A stretch of 64,000 nt of DNA, taken from assembly GCA_028023455.1 (NCBI GenBank), contig JAQFVV010006337.1:1353001-1417000 (forward strand), read 5' to 3'. Below, piece by piece: positions 24,001-35,088 of the stretch. This DNA is from Epiperipatus broadwayi (lineage: Eukaryota > Onychophora > Udeonychophora > Euonychophora > Peripatidae). A model generated the notes under the pieces. That model ran no database searches. It was not told the origin of the DNA and saw nothing but the letters and a program-made list of their open reading frames with translations. Each line of letters begins with the position of its first letter. The first letter of the stretch is position 1. The translations under genes and the position numbers were made by a program.

Positions 24001-26474
24001 TTACAAGTTACTAAAGAACAATATTTTTAAAAAAAAACTTATCAGATGAAATATAAGTAATTTATTATATGTTATTTTATTTTCTTTAAAATTTATTTTA
24101 AAAATACAATTTAAAAGTAATGAAACAATTATTTTAAATCTGGGATTTTCAGAAATTTTTATTTTAAACGCTTCAAATACAATAAATTTATGCACAATAT
24201 GTGTACAAATATTTGGGTCAGTTTGTCAATATTTTACTGACAACAAACATATGCAAATTTTTAAATATCAAAACTATTTTCCCTACTGATGAAAAATTGT
24301 CTATGGAGAATTAAGAAAAGTATCTTAAGTTTAATCCAAGATCACATTTAATAGATTTTTATTTTAGAAGTCTGATTTTTTTGTTTGGCTAGTTTCACAA
24401 AAGTCAATCAAAAACAAAAAAGCCTCAGGGAGAATCTCAATCAGCTTATCCATGCAATTACTTTCCCAAGGATAAAAATTGAAAATCTTCTTTGTATATT
24501 TAAGCATGCACCAATTTCTTAATGTGTGTTAATATGTACATGTATATATATTAAATACTGCCTAACACTATACAAGTAATTATAAATAAAATAGAGATTC
24601 ATATAACATTACAATACAAGCCCAAAATATATGAAAATTTTAATAAAATTCTGTTTTTGTCTAATGTTTTAATGTTATATGAATTTCTATTATATGTTGT
24701 GGTATACACACACATCTTCATTTTGTCATTTTCTATGATTTATAAATTTCTAAATAAAGAGAACACAATTCAAGGTCAAGTTTTTAATAAAAATGTTTGT
24801 TTCAAATAAATGTAGAATAAATGGATCATTAATTTATTAAAATTAAAGATATTTTTTGTTTAAATTATTGGTAAATGATAACAATGCTTTATCAAAATTA
24901 GAAAAAATTACATGTTCAAAAAAACAAATGTTTAAAAATATACATTGTGTTGTTTGTTTTAATATAGGGGCAGACATGATTTTCATAAGAAAGAAAAACA
25001 TACTTTTTTCTCTTAAAAGTTTTGTAATTTTAACATTACTTCATCTTATAAATAAGTTTTAGGCTATCAGTTAATAAAATGTATCATGAATAGAAAAACC
25101 ATTAGAAAAGAAAAGGGTTCTCTTCATTTAATGTTTATTATTTAAAATAAAATGATAACAATAAAATGCTATGCTGACTTCCATGAGTCTAAAATAGCAG
25201 TCTACTTGGATTGTAGTATTGATGAAGGAAAACAATTGAGTAATATTTAAGGATTAAAATGCCCATGAGAAATTTACATATATGTGTGCTAGCATGAAGA
25301 TGCCAAAGGAAATGTTGTAAGAAAAGAAAGTTAAAGTGAAGTTTTGTGTAATAATGTTAACAGGCACTTAGAAAAAAATCTTACTTATTAACAGTTGAAA
25401 TTATAATGGTAACATTTATAAATTTTATAAAATTTTTCTTCTAAAATTAATAGTGTTAATTACAATGCAGTCTAGTTTGTGATCTGATAATTTAGATATT
25501 TTAATTAATATAATTCAAGTAGAGTAAAAGATCAATTAGAATAGTATTTGCATAATTTAATTTAAAATTATAACTTTATAAAAAATATTACTTGGTTACT
25601 ATATATATTTAATTTGTCTATTTTTTGTATGAATGGAATTTGTAGTTAACTCTTTTTTGAGTATATGTATTGATAATTAAATTATAAATATATGTCACAC
25701 TTAATTGTATTATAGCAGAGATGAGCTATAAATTAATTATAAATGTATGTTATATGATATTAATTGCTTTTATAAATTAATACTTATTCTAACTATCACA
25801 TAAAAATTAATGTTTATTGTAATAAATTTATGTTATTAACAATAGGTGTTTTAATTTACTATTGCATGAACCATTATAATCTGGGTGATATTTCACGATG
25901 TAAAACATTTAATAAATTTTATTTTCTTTGCTAATCAAGAGCATGCATATGGATTCATTGGCTTTATAAATTTATAAGTTCATTGTACATGTAGGTATAA
26001 ATTACTATAAAATCATTTATGATCAAATTTATTTATTTACTTATCATATTTTAAATTGCCTGAGTATGACATTTTACTCAACATATTTAGATTGTCCAGA
26101 TATATAATAAATATGTGGAGAAAAACACTTGGTTCATAATTATATTTATCACAGGTAGTTGCCCAAATATGTCATGCATTTAGTTTGCAGGTCAATTAGC
26201 ACTAATAAATTATAATATTTTCAGTATATTTGGGGTTACCTAATCTGAAGGCATTTTCTGATAGTTCCATTCATGATATTAGTTGTCTAGAATGATGAGC
26301 AGTATATTATTTTATATTATCATTTATAATTTTTTTTTCATTATTAGAATAGTTTCCTTTAGATTTGACTCATCGCATGAGGGAACATTACCAATCATAA
26401 AACAATGTTGTTGCATTAGTCTTGTTTATAGGTTTTATTGTTCTTATTTATCATTAGAGATTTTATTTTCATAT
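21041..26474. other. AT-rich DNA, no gene recognised
   Basis: Long AT-rich stretch. One less AT-rich open frame lies on the minus strand at 22600-22893 (97 codons, with several cysteines and the string GTKSMTHRELGLRKVN). I do not recognise it and it has no visible exon signals or partners. A short tandem duplication at 23811-23902 is listed separately. Confidence 0.45.
23811..23902. repeat. 46-bp tandem duplication
   Basis: Two virtually identical adjacent units begin at 23811 and 23857 with AAACAAAAATGAGATTCAAC. High identity means a recent slippage or duplication event. Confidence 0.9.
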
Positions 26475-26990
26475 ATATATATATAATTAAAATTACTCCA
26501 AACCCAAAATTCAATCAGACCAGCATAAAAATAATATTAAAACACTATCAAAGGTTTCAAAACTAGAAGCAGACTATATAATATCAAACATTACCCACAA
26601 ATACATTCACTTCCCACCCACCCTTAATATTAAAAGAACTCTTAAATAAATTAATTGCTTCAGAATAATAAATTTTCAATAATAAAGATTCTTCAATTCT
26701 TCTCTTGATTTCACTTCTCTCAAAGAAGACAACCTTAGCTTCATCAAAATCAATAGTGTGGCCTGTATCTTTTTCATGGACATACAAAGCAGAACTAAGA
26801 TATCTATTTTTAACTCTACTTTTATGAACCTTTATTCTTTCATTTAAACTCAAACTACTCTGACCTATGAAAACCTTCTTACTAAATAAACAAGGGATAA
26901 AATATACTACACCAAGAATAGTCTTTCTATCAAAAATTTCTTTTGTATTATTTAATAAATCAAATTTTAAGCGCAAACAGATAATATTGT
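26475..26990 (-). mobile_element. PLE 3' part, left copy of a divergent pair
   Basis: The segment carries the GIY-YIG frame at 26584-26976 and a 3' untranslated part (26483-26580). The reverse complement of that part recurs at 27893-28000. Together with 27488-28010 it forms two diverging PLE 3' halves, with their 5' sides facing a centre of nested palindromes. Confidence 0.7.
26584..26976 (-). pseudogene. PLE GIY-YIG endonuclease domain (fragment, frame intact)
   Basis: This 130-residue frame contains a GIY-YIG-type core: LGVVYFIPCLF, where VVY stands for GIY, then KKVFIGQSSLSLNERIKVHK, where FIG stands for YIG and the arginine and helix follow. Further on are an H-x-x-x-x-GH segment (HEKDTGH), an E/R-rich block (ERSEIKRRIEESLLL) and a tail with INLFKSS and GGW. 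This is the order in PLE C-terminal endonucleases, which nick DNA to start reverse transcription. No RT domain precedes it, so it is a 5'-truncated element. The Y in YIG and the I in GIY are replaced by F and V. The paralogue at 27598-27861 is nearly identical. Confidence 0.75.
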
Positions 26991-27239
26991 AATAACGTGA
27001 AAGCTAAACACTTTCAAACAGATACGCTTTAAACATGCTTACATGAAAGCCAATCAGATGGAATAATTCAATCATGTGGGACTCTCAATTCTAAAACACA
27101 AGCCAGATCTTTTTCTAATAGTTCTGGCTTGTGTTTTAGAATTGAGAGTCCCACATGATTGAATTATTCCATCTGATTGGCTTTCATGTAAGCATGTTTA
27201 AAGCGTATCTGTTTGAAAGTGTTTAGCTTTCACGTTATT
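26991..27239. repeat. Palindrome with 117-bp arms
   Basis: Arms 26991-27107 and 27123-27239 are perfect or nearly perfect reverse complements around a 15-nt spacer. The outer ends are AATAACGTGAAAGCTAAACA and its complement. The arms contain no frame I recognise. It sits between PLE fragments, so it may be a fold-back of PLE 5' sequence or a separate hairpin element. Confidence 0.9.
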
Positions 27240-27509
27240 TGTATTATTTAATAAATTATTCAATGTTTACAAAGTAAACAAGGGATAAAATATACTACAC
27301 CAAGAATAGTTTTTCTATCAAAAAATTCTTTTGTATTATTTAATAAATTATTCAGTGTAACACCCCTTTTGCTTGGAAAAGGGGTGTTACACTGAATAAT
27401 TTATTAAATAATACAAAAGAATTTTTTGATAGAAAAACTATTCTTGGTGTAGTATATTTTATCCCTTGTTTACTTTGTAAACATTGAATAATTTATTAAA
27501 TAATACAAA
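27238..27509. repeat. Palindrome with about 133-bp arms made of PLE coding sequence
   Basis: Arms 27238-27370 and 27377-27509 meet at a 6-nt loop GCTTGG, flanked by CACCCCTTTT and AAAAGGGGTG. Each arm contains the start of the PLE endonuclease frame (the KTILGVVYFIPCL-encoding stretch). The same stretch occurs again directly at 27488-27585, so this sequence is present three times here, in both orientations. Confidence 0.9.
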
Positions 27510-27861
27510 AGAAATTTTTGATAGAAAGACTATTCCTGGTGTAGTATATTTTATCCCTTGTTTATTTTGTAAGAAGGTTTAGATAGGTCAGAGTAGTTTG
27601 AGTATAAATGAAAGAATAAAGGTTCATAAAAGTAGAGTTAAAAATAGATATCTTAGTTCTGCTTTGTATGTCCATGAAAAAGATACAGGCCACACTATTG
27701 ATTTTGATGAAGCTAAGGTTGTCTTCTTTGAGAGAAGTGAAATCAAGAGAAGAATTAAAGAATCTTTATTATTGACAATTTATTATTCTGAAGCAATTAA
27801 TTTAAGAGTTCTTTTAATATTGGGTGGATGGGAAGTGAATGGATTTGTGGATAATGTTTAA
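27488..27861 (+). pseudogene. PLE GIY-YIG endonuclease domain, right copy
   Basis: This is the plus-strand paralogue of 26584-26976. The frame carries GVVYFIPCLFCKKV, then a TAG stop (about 27579) in place of the phenylalanine codon of FIG, then IGQSSLSINERIKVHK and the same GH and E/R-rich blocks. Near 27805 a short deletion shifts the end relative to the left copy before GGWEVN. It is therefore less intact than the left copy. An uninterrupted part can be read from ATG at 27598 to 27861. Confidence 0.7.
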
Positions 27862-28025
27862 TATTATATATATTGTGTAGTTTTTGTAGTTCTTTACACT
27901 TGAGAAGTCTGCTTGTAGCAGTGAAACCTTTGGTAGTGTTTTACTATTATTTTTATGCTGGTCTGGTTGAATTTTGGATTTGGGGTAATTTTAATTATAT
28001 ATTGACTACTTTAGCTTTATGCTTG

Positions 28026-28048
28026 ATATATATATATATATATATATT
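28026..28048. repeat. (AT)n microsatellite
   Basis: Uninterrupted alternating TA at the left edge of the PLE palindrome; a similar tract occurs at the other edge near 29190-29202. Confidence 0.95.
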
Positions 28049-28172
28049 AGTAAAAATCATTCATATTTCACATGACTTATATAGCTTGTATTACCAATAT
28101 GTAATATATAAAGAGCCTGCTATAAATGCTACAAAAGAAAATACGTGAAGCTATTATCTATGATGGTCTCTA

Positions 28173-28213
28173 TCCACAGACCGGTTTCGAGCTATGGCTC
28201 TCATCAGTGAGGA
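28173..28213 (-). ncRNA. Type I hammerhead ribozyme motif, core intact
   Basis: On the minus strand: stem I TCCTCA (28213-28208), core CTGATGA (28207-28201), stem II GAGC/GCTC with loop CATA (28200-28189), GAAA (28188-28185), stem III palindrome ACCGGT (28185-28180), cleavage C (28179) and stem I TGTGGA (28178-28173) with one U-U mismatch. All catalytic core bases are present. The palindromic stem III again favours action as a dimer. Confidence 0.8.
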
Positions 28214-28628
28214 GCTAGGACATTAGTTTCAAAATATTAACTCAAACCAAGCATTTATCTAATTCTTAAATATTAAGAAAAAGATCCAAATATTCAGACA
28301 CCTACATGTCTTCAAACTCAGCTCTTTAACCAAAGAAACTATATAAGCCTGAACTTAATTCAGTGATCCCATATATTAGTAGGCTTAGCAATTTAATATA
28401 GCCAAAACCCTAATAGGAAAATTATAATATTAGTAAAAATCAGCCATATTTCACATGACCTAAATAGCTTGTATTACCAATATGTAATATATAAAGAGCC
28501 TGCTAATAGCTCTAAACAAGCTTATTTATTTTATTTTTTATGATAAACATTGCAGTTCAGTATAATTTAGCTAATACCTGAAGCTATTATCTATGATGGT
28601 CCCCATCCCCAGACCAGTTGAGCTATGG

Positions 28629-28663
28629 CTGATGATAGCCATAGCTCGAAACCGGTCTGGGGA
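28629..28663 (+). pseudogene. Hammerhead motif at the palindrome centre, stem I lost
   Basis: CTGATGA (28629-28635), GAAA (28648-28651), ACCGGT (28651-28656), C and TGGGGA (28658-28663) are present. The stem II base next to the core is T instead of G, and the expected TCCTCA before the core is replaced by CTATGG, because the head-to-head junction falls here. A regular stem I cannot form with this flank. Confidence 0.7.
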
Positions 28664-29043
28664 TGGGGACCATCATAGATAATAGCTTCAGGTATTTTCT
28701 CTTGTAGCATTTATCATAAAAAATAAAATAAATAAGCTTGTTTCGAGCTATTAGCAGGCTCTTTATATATTACATATTGGTAATACAAGCTATATAGGTC
28801 ATGTAAAATATGGCTGATTTTTACTAATATTATAATTTTGCTATTAGGGCTTTGGCTATATTAAATTGCTAAGCCTACTAATATATGGGATCACCGAATT
28901 AAGTTCAGACTCATATAGTTTCTTTGGTTAAAGAGCTGAGTTTGAAGACATGTAGGTGTCTGAAGATTTGTATCTTTTTCTTAATATTTAAGAATAAGAT
29001 AAATGCTTGGCTTGAGTTAATATTTTGAAACTAATGTCCTAGC

Positions 29044-29084
29044 TCCTCACTGATGAGAGCCATAGCTCAAAACCGGTCTGTGGA
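29044..29084 (+). pseudogene. Hammerhead motif, GAAA changed to AAAA
   Basis: Everything matches the motif at 28173-28213 except that the conserved G of GAAA is A (29069). This G is needed for catalysis in hammerheads, so the copy should be dead. Its inverted partner at 28173-28213 keeps the G. Confidence 0.75.
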
Positions 29085-29210
29085 TAGGAACCATCATAGA
29101 TAATAGCTTCAGGTATTTTCTTTTGTAGCATTTATCATAAAAAATAAAATAAATAAGCTTGTTTTTAGAGCTATTAGCAGGCTCTTTATATATATATATA
29201 TGCATATTAT

Positions 29211-31039
29211 ATAATATAAAAATGTCAAAACAGCATGCAAGTTAATAGATGCAAAACATCAATGTTGTCAGCCAATAAATGAGAATTCTAAAAAGTTAAC
29301 TAGTAAACTATATTTCAAATCAAATAATGCTCTTAAAAAAATCCCATGTTGTTTTAACATCCAAAAAACAAATAATAGTTAGAAGTTGTCATAGCTAATC
29401 CATTTGTTAGTTGAAAATAGATATGCACGATTATAGACTATATATAAGTAGTTGGTGCATATATTAAATTTTAGCCCTATTTACTAACAATTATTTTGAA
29501 AAGTTTAAATATCATCAAGAAAAAAACTTGTGCAATCAGATTTATCTGGAACATATCAATGCATTTGTAACCAATATATAACAAACTTTTTGTTATCATA
29601 AGAAATGTTAAATAGACAACACTTACTAAATTGATGTTAGCCTTTTTTTTTTACTTGAATAATAAACTTAAAGATCAAAAAGGTGGGCCTAGGTCTCCAT
29701 AATGATGCTTGCTGACTCAAAGTCATTCCTAATCAAAACAGTAAAGCGATATAATCTCAGGGATGAATTTGTCTAGATATCAATAACTTTCTAGTTGATA
29801 ATTGATGATGATATTGCCAGAAAGTTTATTTATTTGTTAACTACATGCAACTAGCATCATAATCTTCCAGCATGTATATGATGACACCAATTATAAAAAT
29901 TTGTCACTTGTATATGGTTCAATTATAAAAAATAAAATTTTACAGCTGGAGACTTGCATTATTCAAAAGATAACCCTGTAATCATTTTCCAAAAGAAAAA
30001 TGTTGCATTATTCAAATGATAACCTTGTAATCATTTTCCAAAAGAAAAATGTACATACATGCATTTCTGATCATCTCTCAACAAATTTGAAGTCAAAAAT
30101 GTACATATATGCATTTCTGATTATCTCTCAACAAATATGAAGTCATTTGGGTGCCTTTTTGATTAAACCAACTTCTAGGTCAATCATACAAGCAGGTATG
30201 AGAGAATTTGCATTAAAGTTTAAAACTGACCCTTTGAATATATTGTAAAGCTACAGAATTAAAAAATTTAGTAAGCAGTGAATAATCACATTTCAAATAA
30301 TCATTAGGAGTCATTATCTTATAAAAACCACATTGTGTATATATATTGATATACCATATTCTAAAGTTTTTGATTATATCTCTTTGCCCATTTAACTTTT
30401 TAATTTTTATTGAATTTCATCTTTCTTTTTAAATAAAAGGTGTGTGTAAGCATTTATTAAGCAAAATAATGGGAATACTTATGATAATTTTATTAATTTG
30501 TAGAGCTACTATACATTGTATCAATAAATGCACATTGCTATATTGCGATTATATAATTTTGTATAAGATTTAAAAAAAAATTAAACATTTGTTATGCAAA
30601 AAAAAAAAAAAGCCCAAAGTTCTCTAAGTGATATCAGCAGATATTTGGGTAATTCTTAGTAGAATATCAGTTATTTTTTATTGAATTCTTTTATTTAAAA
30701 TCTTCCACTATAATTTTAAAATGTCATTTGGTCTGATCTTTGTATAATATCTAAATAAAAAGCTCTATTTCTTCGGCAGACTGAGGACTTGTTTTGATCA
30801 TAGAGTGAATTATTTACATTTGATATCTTCCATTTTTATGTTTAATGAATTCTATTCTATTTGTGTTTTGAATATCTATTTATTTATAAACAAATATATA
30901 TAAAAGCACTGTATGCACAGATAATAAAGCTAGAAAATATATGTTTAAAAGCGAGATTTTACTAAAATATAAAACTATTAAATTATAGATCTTAGCACTT
31001 TCAAGAGATTACTTGCTTTCATACTCATAGCTGCTGTTG
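29211..31039. other. AT-rich DNA with two adjacent tandem duplications
   Basis: No gene is recognised. Two consecutive direct duplications lie at 29954-30051 (period 49) and 30045-30144 (period 50). Confidence 0.5.
29954..30144. repeat. Two adjacent tandem duplications (49 and 50 bp)
   Basis: TTGCATTATTCAAA starts units at 29954 and 30003; AAAAATGTACATA starts units at 30045 and 30095. The two duplications abut, and the second begins inside the end of the first. Confidence 0.85.
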
Positions 31040-31400
31040 TTATAAGTGCAATGCAGAAATAGTAATTTTTGCAAATTGATGCAAATGAGTTATAAGACAT
31101 TTTTGAGACAGTGAAAAACAGGCTTCTCTTCTATTGATGGACTTGGGGTCAGTAGCTATATGAAACACCTCTCTAATCTTGCATTGGGCATCGTATCTTT
31201 TGGAGCATATAATGCTGGAAGAGGTGGTTTCACATTTATGGCCTGATGCTCTTTCATGTTCACAGAAGGTGGAATTGCTTTCCTGCTTGGTTTTAGTTTT
31301 ATTGTAGATATATTTGTGTTGCACTACTCTAATGGCTATGTTAGTTCAGATCTTCCCATAGTATGCAGCTTGGCAGTTCATATCCACTTTTCAAATCAAG
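31040..31400 (-). pseudogene. PLE GIY-YIG endonuclease remnant
   Basis: The frame at 31040-31324 holds FCEHERASGHKCETTSSSI, then KIREVFHIATDP and SINRREACFSLS, which follows the C-terminal pattern of PLE GIY-YIG domains (H-x-x-x-x-x-GH, R-E-x-x-x-I, NR-x-E). Just upstream on the same strand the frame continues across one TGA with CQAAYYGKI, where YYG corresponds to YIG. It represents a different PLE lineage from the pair at 26.5-27.9 kb and is related to the frame at 5126-5425. No RT domain is visible upstream. Confidence 0.65.
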
Positions 31401-32829
31401 TGTCTCTTCAACTTTTTTTCTAACTTCACAAAGTCTAACAATGCCCTATTTAATATCAGAGAGTTCTTTTTTCCAATCTGTGCAATCTTCCTTTACTTAA
31501 GAGTATTCACAAGTATAAATAGATAAATAAAAAAAATATCAATAAATAGCAGTCTAGATTTGTAATCAGAAGATATTCTTCAAATGCCAATTGCTGTTTT
31601 GATTGAAAATTTTAGCATCTTCGAAATGAAGGATATAATTTAGTTAACACTATTATTAACAAACATTCATTCTGCTTAGTTAAAACCTATCAAGCATCTG
31701 AAAAGAGAGACCATAATGTTTTTTAGTTTTATGCTTAGATGTAAAAATCAGTAAACTCAATAATCTGGCTGACATATGTTGGTGGGCAATGTTTATTTAT
31801 ATGCTACAATAACAAAAACATATGGAGTGGACTTTATAATTTTCTCTGTTCGATTTCTTTAATTAAGGCTTCAAAAAAAAATCTAACGGTCTCCTTTTAG
31901 TATTACATATTTAAACAATAAAAATATCTACAAACTTCCCAAATCAAAGATAAGGAAAGTATTATGTAATATAAATATGTCGAATATGTTCAGTGGACAA
32001 GAGATAAAAATTAGAATAAAAAATCAGTATAAGATTTATTGATACAGAAGAGACTATCTTTTAGGAAGATATATTTCAGCAAATGGAAGCCATTATTAGA
32101 AAAATAATAAATTTATCAGATATATAACATAGTTTTTAATACCCAATTTATACTTTACTTTTATTATTTTTTTCAACAACTTGTGAAAAAAAAAACTTTC
32201 TGATTTGGAAATATACAATGAACTACTAAATAGCGAATAGAGAAATTGGAAGATTTCAATAAAAATATTATTTACTTATTTATTTTTTAGTAGTTACTAT
32301 CTGTAATCTTTGATTTTATTAATTATTTACATTTATTTTTATCTATAATTTTTTTTTCTGAATAATGTATTCACTGTTTAGTAATTCATTATATATTTCT
32401 GAAATGAGAAGTAAAGTTTTTTTTTCTCAATAAGATTTAAATTTATAGAAAAAAATGATGTTTGGGCAACAAAGTAGCAAAGCCGAAAACAACACTTTTA
32501 TACAATTGACCAAACAGATTGTTTTTTCCCCTCTCAAATCTAGAAAATATAAAAGAGGCAAAAATAGTTATCACTTGATCTCCTGATCATGTGATGTTCA
32601 AATATCAAATTAACAGGATGAAGACAACAGTTTCACTCAATTGAGTGAACCGAAATTTAGTTTTTTTTTTTACTTAGCTGAGAATCCTTTCTCAAATCTT
32701 CAATTCTCTAGTTTGTCATATCAGTTGAATGGAACTATTCTCAAACCTGAAATTTTAGTGCTCAAATATAACTTGATATCTTTTTAGAAATTGCCCACAT
32801 GGAAAGAGGGATTTTTTTAGAATTGCACA
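31401..32829. other. AT-rich DNA, no gene seen
   Basis: AT-rich left flank of the LTR retrotransposon. No repeat or frame was recognised. Confidence 0.5.
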
Positions 32830-32833
32830 ATAT
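32830..32833. repeat. Target site duplication, left (ATAT)
   Basis: ATAT lies directly before the first TG of the 5' LTR and again after the 3' LTR. Low complexity makes a chance match possible, but placement at both exact LTR limits supports it. Confidence 0.65.
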
Positions 32834-34312
32834 TGAAACAGAAAGATTCGTATTCGAATCTTAAGTTTCACCTTTTTCTGTCGTCTCTCACTGACCGGTC
32901 TATCCCACCCAAATTTAAACTTCTTGGTATCGAATTGTGTGTGTAGCAATATTAAAAATGTATAAATATATGTAGAATTCAGCATAAACATGCACACATT
33001 TCGATCTCAAATTAAAGGCAATAAATAGGGATAAAATAATATAATTTAGATTTCTTTTAGTTATATAATTTTGTATAATTTTAATCATTTATTTTGGATT
33101 ATAAAGTTCGTATTTATTGCTTTGTTTAAATTTCGTTTAATAATAATTCTAAAAAAATCTGATGTAATATTTAATTAAAAGTTAAAATAATCTTATGTTC
33201 CCTTTTTGTCTTTGAAATTTAAAAGCATCGGTCAGTGATAGATAATAGATTAATTAAAGAAAAATTCCCCAAAATGTAATTAGTAAATGTAAAATGTAAA
33301 CAATAGAATGGCAGCTTTCTTTATAATTAAAACCAACAAAATGCATTGATTATCCTCAGGGCAGATTAAGTAGAACCTAAAAATACCTTAACAAAAATGT
33401 GAAAGATCAAGATAAGAAAAGAGGCCATCTTAGACTTGCTGGAGACATTCACTTAAACTTTAGCTCTGCTCTCGATCACTGAGAGTCTCCAAAATATAAA
33501 AATAAATTGTTCCTGCCAAGGTATGACCGAGTAAAAGCACCTAGATTATTCTCCATCGGGAGATGGCCTATCGGATGCCGAACTTTCCATTGCCCATCAT
33601 AAATTCACCATGAAGATCTGCTGCCTGAAATAAATGAGAAAGCTGCTGCTGCTGTTAAAGTAAATGAAACATCTAAATACAAGAAAGAATTGCCACTCAT
33701 GAACTATTTGCTACTAAACCAATGGACTCGGAAAACTTCTTATAAAACAGGTACCTGTCTGTGTTCAAACTCTAGAGTACTCTAATAACATGCTATAGCT
33801 CTTCTTCATATTACTTATCTAAATTATAAAATGTAAAAACTATCATTTGTATAACTAAAATTGAATAATTAATTTAATGTGTAAATTTCTCTAATAATCT
33901 AGCTTACCTCACTCTATCTTTCTTGGGTGCATATTTCTCAAATCTACATTTTATCTATATTTATTATTTAATTATTGCATGCTCATAATTGTCTCAATTT
34001 TCAAAGTTTAAATCTATGATCGCTTGAAACAGTGAATGCGTGTCAAATTTTCATTAATATTTACTTTCATAAATAACTTAACTTTCATATAAATCAACAC
34101 GTATTCAATGCATCATTTATTGTAATGCAGGGTCTACTACTTCGCAAATGGCTGGCATATTAGTTGTAATAATTCCCAGTTTATTTATGTTTTGTATTAT
34201 TAAATCTTAATATTTAATAATTCTAGAAAATTACATTTCTTTGAGAGTCACCAACATTCTTTAGTAAATGTTGATAATGTAGGGCCGAGTTAGAAATCTA
34301 TTTAAAATCTTA

Positions 34313-34567
34313 TCATAATCGTTTATACATTATACATGTGTTACGTTTTAGAGATGCGATGACCCATTCTGCCGTGATATTTCCGGACTTTTCAGGGTTG
34401 AAATTAACCCCAGTCGTCCTACACAAGCGGACATAATGGGTGCTCCCGTAGGACTTGACAACATCATGCAGCCAGCCGGCAAACTGCGACAAGGACTGCT
34501 TGTCCCTAGTTATGCTTATGTGACACCTTACTTCGTCGGGCCGATGGCAGAGACCAGCCTGACATTC
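34313..34567 (-). other. Antisense open frame in 5' LTR (unknown)
   Basis: This 84-codon frame, free of stops, lies antisense to the retrotransposon in a GC-richer island. It contains CHRPDEVRCHISITRDK, FAGWLHDVVKSYGSTHYV and FNPEKSGNITAEWVIASLKR. It has no ATG at its start; a TAA directly precedes it. The same frame exists in the 3' LTR (42343-42597) with only a few changes. I do not recognise the family. It could be a captured gene piece or an element-specific antisense gene. Confidence 0.4.
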
Positions 34568-35088
34568 TTATAAACTCATTCCTGGCATTGCAGTTTCGAT
34601 ATACTGCCATTCCATATCGCCTTTCTAAAGTGTACCACATGTTCCTTTACTTAATTTTATTATTCTATATATCACTCCGCCTCTGCATTATCTTCATAAT
34701 TCACTCTCAAATAAATGTTTGCCCTTAGTGATAAATAAATAATTTAATTAAATAAATATATGTCCGCCGCTACTCTTAAATCTTACTTTAGAGTCATGCA
34801 TTGCAAAGGTATAAATCCCTCAAGGCATACGCATTAGAAATGCTTACTCGAGAATTTTAGGTAGCTAGATTACGCCTTCAAATAAATGAATTCCTTTTGT
34901 AAACAAATAAATAAATGTATTCTTTAAAATATAATCATGTCGCAAATCCTGCTACTGAAGCTTTTAATCCATAAAATATTATTAGTAAATGATTTTCTTA
35001 TTAAAATGTGTTAATAAATAATTTTAAACTATACATCTGCAGTTACGTTTCATTTATTCGATACCCATTCTATATAATATTTCCTCGA

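Larger units (their letters stand above)
28045..29210. mobile_element. PLE terminal-repeat palindrome of about 1.1 kb
   Basis: The left half (28045-28625) and right half (28635-29210) are reverse complements with small differences. The centre lies near 28629, in the middle of a hammerhead motif. Each half holds a distal hammerhead region (28173-28213 left, 29044-29084 right) and shared blocks such as TTGTATTACCAATATGTAAT and AATAAATAAGCTTGTTT. The layout means that PLE pLTR units in tandem were duplicated head to head. (AT)n runs lie at the outer ends of both halves. Confidence 0.85.
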
